Origin: Lachnospiraceae bacterium
GTDB taxonomy: Bacteria; Bacillota; Clostridia; Lachnospirales; Lachnospiraceae
Length of the DNA stretch: 6,951 bases
Reading direction: 5' to 3'
Assembly: GCA_009774625.1 (NCBI GenBank)
Contig: VSOB01000094.1
Coordinates: 1 to 6,951, forward strand
The position numbers and the translations under genes are program-made. The notes beneath the pieces are model-generated. The model was not told the origin of the DNA, ran no database searches, and saw only the letters and a program-made list of their open reading frames with translations. Below are positions 5,165 to 6,951 of the stretch, piece after piece; within the stretch, counting starts at the first letter, position 1, and each line of letters opens with the position of its first letter.

Positions 5165-6667
5165 GTGGGAGAAACACAGAACAAACAGCAGGAACAGGAT
5201 TTGGGACAGCTTCTGAAGGTGCGAAGAGAAAAACTGGCGGCGCTTCAGGAAAAGGGAAAAGACCCTTTTCAGATTATGAAGTACGATGTAACCCATCACA
5301 GCAGTGAGATCAAGGAGCATTTTGATGAGATGGAGGGCATGCATGTGTCTCTGGCAGGGCGTATGATGTCCAAACGGATTATGGGCAAGGCTTCTTTCTG
5401 CAACATTCAGGATCTGAAAGGAAATATCCAGTCCTATGTGGCACGTGACAGCATTGGGGAGGAATCCTACGCTGAATTTAAGAAATACGATGTGGGGGAT
5501 ATCATCGGGCTGGAGGGCGAAGTATTCCGGACAAAAACCGGTGAAATTTCCATCCATGCATCCAAAGTGACACTGCTGTCAAAAAGTCTGCAGATCCTTC
5601 CGGAGAAATATCACGGACTGGTGAATACAGACCTTCGGTATCGGCAGCGCTATATTGATTTGATTATGAATGAGGAGGTAAAGGATACCTTTATCAAACG
5701 GTTCCGGATCATCAGCGCCATCCGCAGATTTCTGGACAGTCAGGGATTTATGGAGGTAGAGACGCCCATGCTGGTATCCAATGCAGGAGGAGCGGCAGCC
5801 AGACCCTTTGAGACACATTTCAATGCGCTGGATGAGGATTTGAAGCTGCGGATTTCGCTGGAGCTTCCTCTGAAGCGTCTGATCGTAGGCGGATTGGAGC
5901 GGGTCTATGAAATCGGGCGGGTATTTCGGAATGAAGGGCTGGATACAAGGCACAATCCGGAATTTACATTGATGGAGCTGTATCAGGCGTATACCGATTA
6001 CAACGGTATGATGGATCTGACGGAAAAGCTGTACCGGTATGTGGCGCAGGAAGTGCTGGGTACCACAATCATTACTTATAAAGGGACGGAAATGGATCTC
6101 GGTAAGCCGTTCGAACGTATCACTATGGTGGATGCGGTAAAGAAATATGCAGGTGTGGATTTCGGAGCAATCAATACACTGGAAGAAGCAAGAGCGGCTG
6201 CCGGGGAAAAGGGCATAGAATACGAAGAGAGACATAAAAAGGGAGATATCCTGAATCTGTTTTTTGAGGAGTATGTGGAAGAGCATTTGATTCAGCCCAC
6301 TTTCCTGATGGATCATCCGGTGGAGATCTCACCGCTGACCAAACGGAAGCCGGATAACCCAGACTATGTGGAACGGTTTGAATTTTTTATGAACGGATGG
6401 GAAATGGCCAATGCCTATTCGGAGCTGAATGATCCCATTGATCAGAGAGAGCGTTTCAAAGCACAGGAGGAGCAGTTTGCCCAGGGCGACGAGGAAGCCA
6501 ACCACACAGATGAGGACTTTTTAAATGCACTGGAAATCGGCATGCCGCCTACCGGGGGCATCGGCTATGGGATTGACCGGATGGTTATGCTGCTGACCGA
6601 CTCACCGGCGATACGGGATGTGCTGTTGTTCCCGACGATGAAAACGCTTGGCAAAGAAAACCAGTAA
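5165..6667 (+). CDS. lysS: Lysyl-tRNA synthetase, class II
   Basis: LysRS activates lysine with ATP and charges tRNA-Lys in the cytosol. The 500-residue protein has full bacterial length. An N-terminal helix (about 10-30) is followed by an OB-fold anticodon-binding domain (about 60-140, including VSLAGRMMSKRIMGKASFC). The class II catalytic core comes next. Motif 1 includes FLDSQGFMEVETPML (189-203). Motif 2 is GRVFRNEGLDTRHNPEFTLMELY (251-273). Motif 3 is GIGYGIDRMVMLL (465-477), continuing to RDVLLFP. The lysine pocket region NGWEMANAYSELNDP (410-424) is intact. The start is GTG at 5165, with AAAAGGAG at 5147-5154, ten bases upstream and overlapping the greA stop. One oddity is Pro235 in ELPLKRL, where relatives I remember have Tyr. 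The gene is probably translated from the greA transcript. Confidence 0.97.
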   Translation: MGETQNKQQEQDLGQLLKVRREKLAALQEKGKDPFQIMKYDVTHHSSEIKEHFDEMEGMHVSLAGRMMSKRIMGKASFCNIQDLKGNIQSYVARDSIGEESYAEFKKYDVGDIIGLEGEVFRTKTGEISIHASKVTLLSKSLQILPEKYHGLVNTDLRYRQRYIDLIMNEEVKDTFIKRFRIISAIRRFLDSQGFMEVETPMLVSNAGGAAARPFETHFNALDEDLKLRISLELPLKRLIVGGLERVYEIGRVFRNEGLDTRHNPEFTLMELYQAYTDYNGMMDLTEKLYRYVAQEVLGTTIITYKGTEMDLGKPFERITMVDAVKKYAGVDFGAINTLEEARAAAGEKGIEYEERHKKGDILNLFFEEYVEEHLIQPTFLMDHPVEISPLTKRKPDNPDYVERFEFFMNGWEMANAYSELNDPIDQRERFKAQEEQFAQGDEEANHTDEDFLNALEIGMPPTGGIGYGIDRMVMLLTDSPAIRDVLLFPTMKTLGKENQ

Positions 6668-6700
6668 AATCAAGGGTTTGCGGACTTAAAGACAGTATGG

Positions 6701-6722
6701 TACGACAAGAGTACGACAAAAT
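6701..6722 (+). repeat. Direct repeats with 11-bp period in the lysS 3' flank
   Basis: TACGACAAGAG (6701-6711) is followed directly by TACGACAAAAT (6712-6722), matching at 9 of 11 positions. A more diverged copy, TACGATAAGGA, lies at 6791-6801, at the base of the terminator stem. One helical turn per unit is typical of paired protein-binding sites, including the arm-type sites of tyrosine integrases. No protein is identified here that would bind them. Confidence 0.7.
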
Positions 6723-6730
6723 AAACTCTC

Positions 6731-6742
6731 TTAACGGGTTAA
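6731..6742 (+). repeat. Palindrome TTAAC-GG-GTTAA downstream of lysS
   Basis: TTAACGGGTTAA is a perfect 5-bp inverted repeat around GG. It lies 64 nt after the lysS stop, in an AT-rich stretch between the direct repeats and the terminator. It could be a short operator for the following gene or chance in AT-rich DNA. The context gives no further support. Confidence 0.35.
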
Positions 6743-6796
6743 AATAAATGATTTTAAATTAAACTCGTGTCAGTTCAAGTTAATATTTTGTACGAT

Positions 6797-6843
6797 AAGG
6801 ACATTTTTCTAAAAGAAAATTTTAGGGAAGTGTCCTTTTGTTA
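6797..6843 (+). terminator. Intrinsic terminator, long AT-rich stem-loop after lysS
   Basis: Bases 6797-6814 pair with 6820-6837 over 18 positions, including three G-U pairs, around a GAAAA loop. The outer AAGGACA/TGTCCTT arm is followed by TTGTT, so the transcript runs CCUUUUGUU, an acceptable U tract. It is the first convincing terminator after lysS, 129 nt beyond the stop, and probably ends greA-lysS transcription. Since it ends 37 nt before the next start codon, it could also act as an attenuator in the leader of that gene. Confidence 0.75.
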
Positions 6844-6880
6844 TGGTCAAAAAACAAAATAGGAAATGGAGGAAATGAAC

Positions 6881-6951
6881 ATGAGTAGTACAGCGTTAGG
6901 AGCAGAGAAAGCGATTATTTTTATCAGCGATGCACATGAAAAATTCTACTA
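6881..6951 (+). CDS. Start of a further gene, DUF6075-like, cut by the window end
   Basis: Only the first 23 codons are present. They read MSSTALGAEKAIIFISDAHE and then KFY. The ATG at 6881 has GGAGG at 6868-6872, eight bases upstream, which is the best ribosome binding site in the window. An in-frame ATG at 6875 is too close to that site. The IIFISDAHEKFY segment resembles the N terminus of DUF6075 proteins as I remember them: small uncharacterised proteins often found in accessory or integrated elements of Firmicutes. With so few residues this family call is tentative. The gene is separated from lysS by 213 nt including a terminator, so it is not part of the lysS operon. Confidence 0.5.
   Translation, partial: MSSTALGAEKAIIFISDAHEKFY

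Noticed and set aside
5579..6316. A 245-codon open frame on the - strand within lysS
   Set aside because: It is fully antisense to lysS and its translation resembles no known protein.

Overview
The window reads as a chromosomal segment from an anaerobic, low-to-mid-GC Firmicute, most likely a member of the Lachnospiraceae (Clostridia). The pointers are the type III pantothenate kinase, a small CoaX-adjacent protein that resembles a family I know mainly from Lachnospiraceae, purine-rich AGGAG-type ribosome binding sites, and a greA-lysS pair with clostridial sequence character. Every recognised gene lies on the + strand. No rRNA, tRNA, CRISPR array or insertion sequence is visible.

Layout: a small conserved protein (8-349, DUF6145-like); coaX for coenzyme A synthesis (391-1179); a dusB-type tRNA dihydrouridine synthase (1199-2176); a broken AraC-type regulator (2163-2976) whose sensor half and last helix-turn-helix are in different frames; a small VOC/glyoxalase-fold protein (3061-3450); an unrecognised 350-residue protein with a basic segment, an acidic repeat-bearing linker and a conserved-looking C-terminal domain (3509-4561); greA (4666-5148); lysS (5165-6667); an AT-rich spacer with direct repeats, a palindrome and a long stem-loop terminator (6668-6880); and the first 23 codons of a further gene (6881 to the window end), which resembles DUF6075 proteins.

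The first genes are tightly packed and probably co-transcribed: coaX and dusB are separated by 19 nt, and dusB overlaps the AraC remnant by 14 nt. A second unit, greA-lysS (16 nt apart), appears to have its own promoter. A perfect TTGACA-N18-TATAAT sits in the last codons of the unknown gene, with the -10 box overlapping its stop codon. This unit probably ends at the stem-loop at 6797-6837. The core genes are housekeeping: cofactor synthesis, tRNA modification, rescue of stalled RNA polymerase and lysine charging.

The parts most worth a second look are the decayed regulator, the unknown 350-residue protein with its tandem repeats, the consensus promoter hidden at a gene end, and the lysS 3' flank. 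In that flank, 11-bp-spaced repeats, a drop in GC and a DUF6075-like gene together suggest, without proving, the edge of an integrated mobile element.
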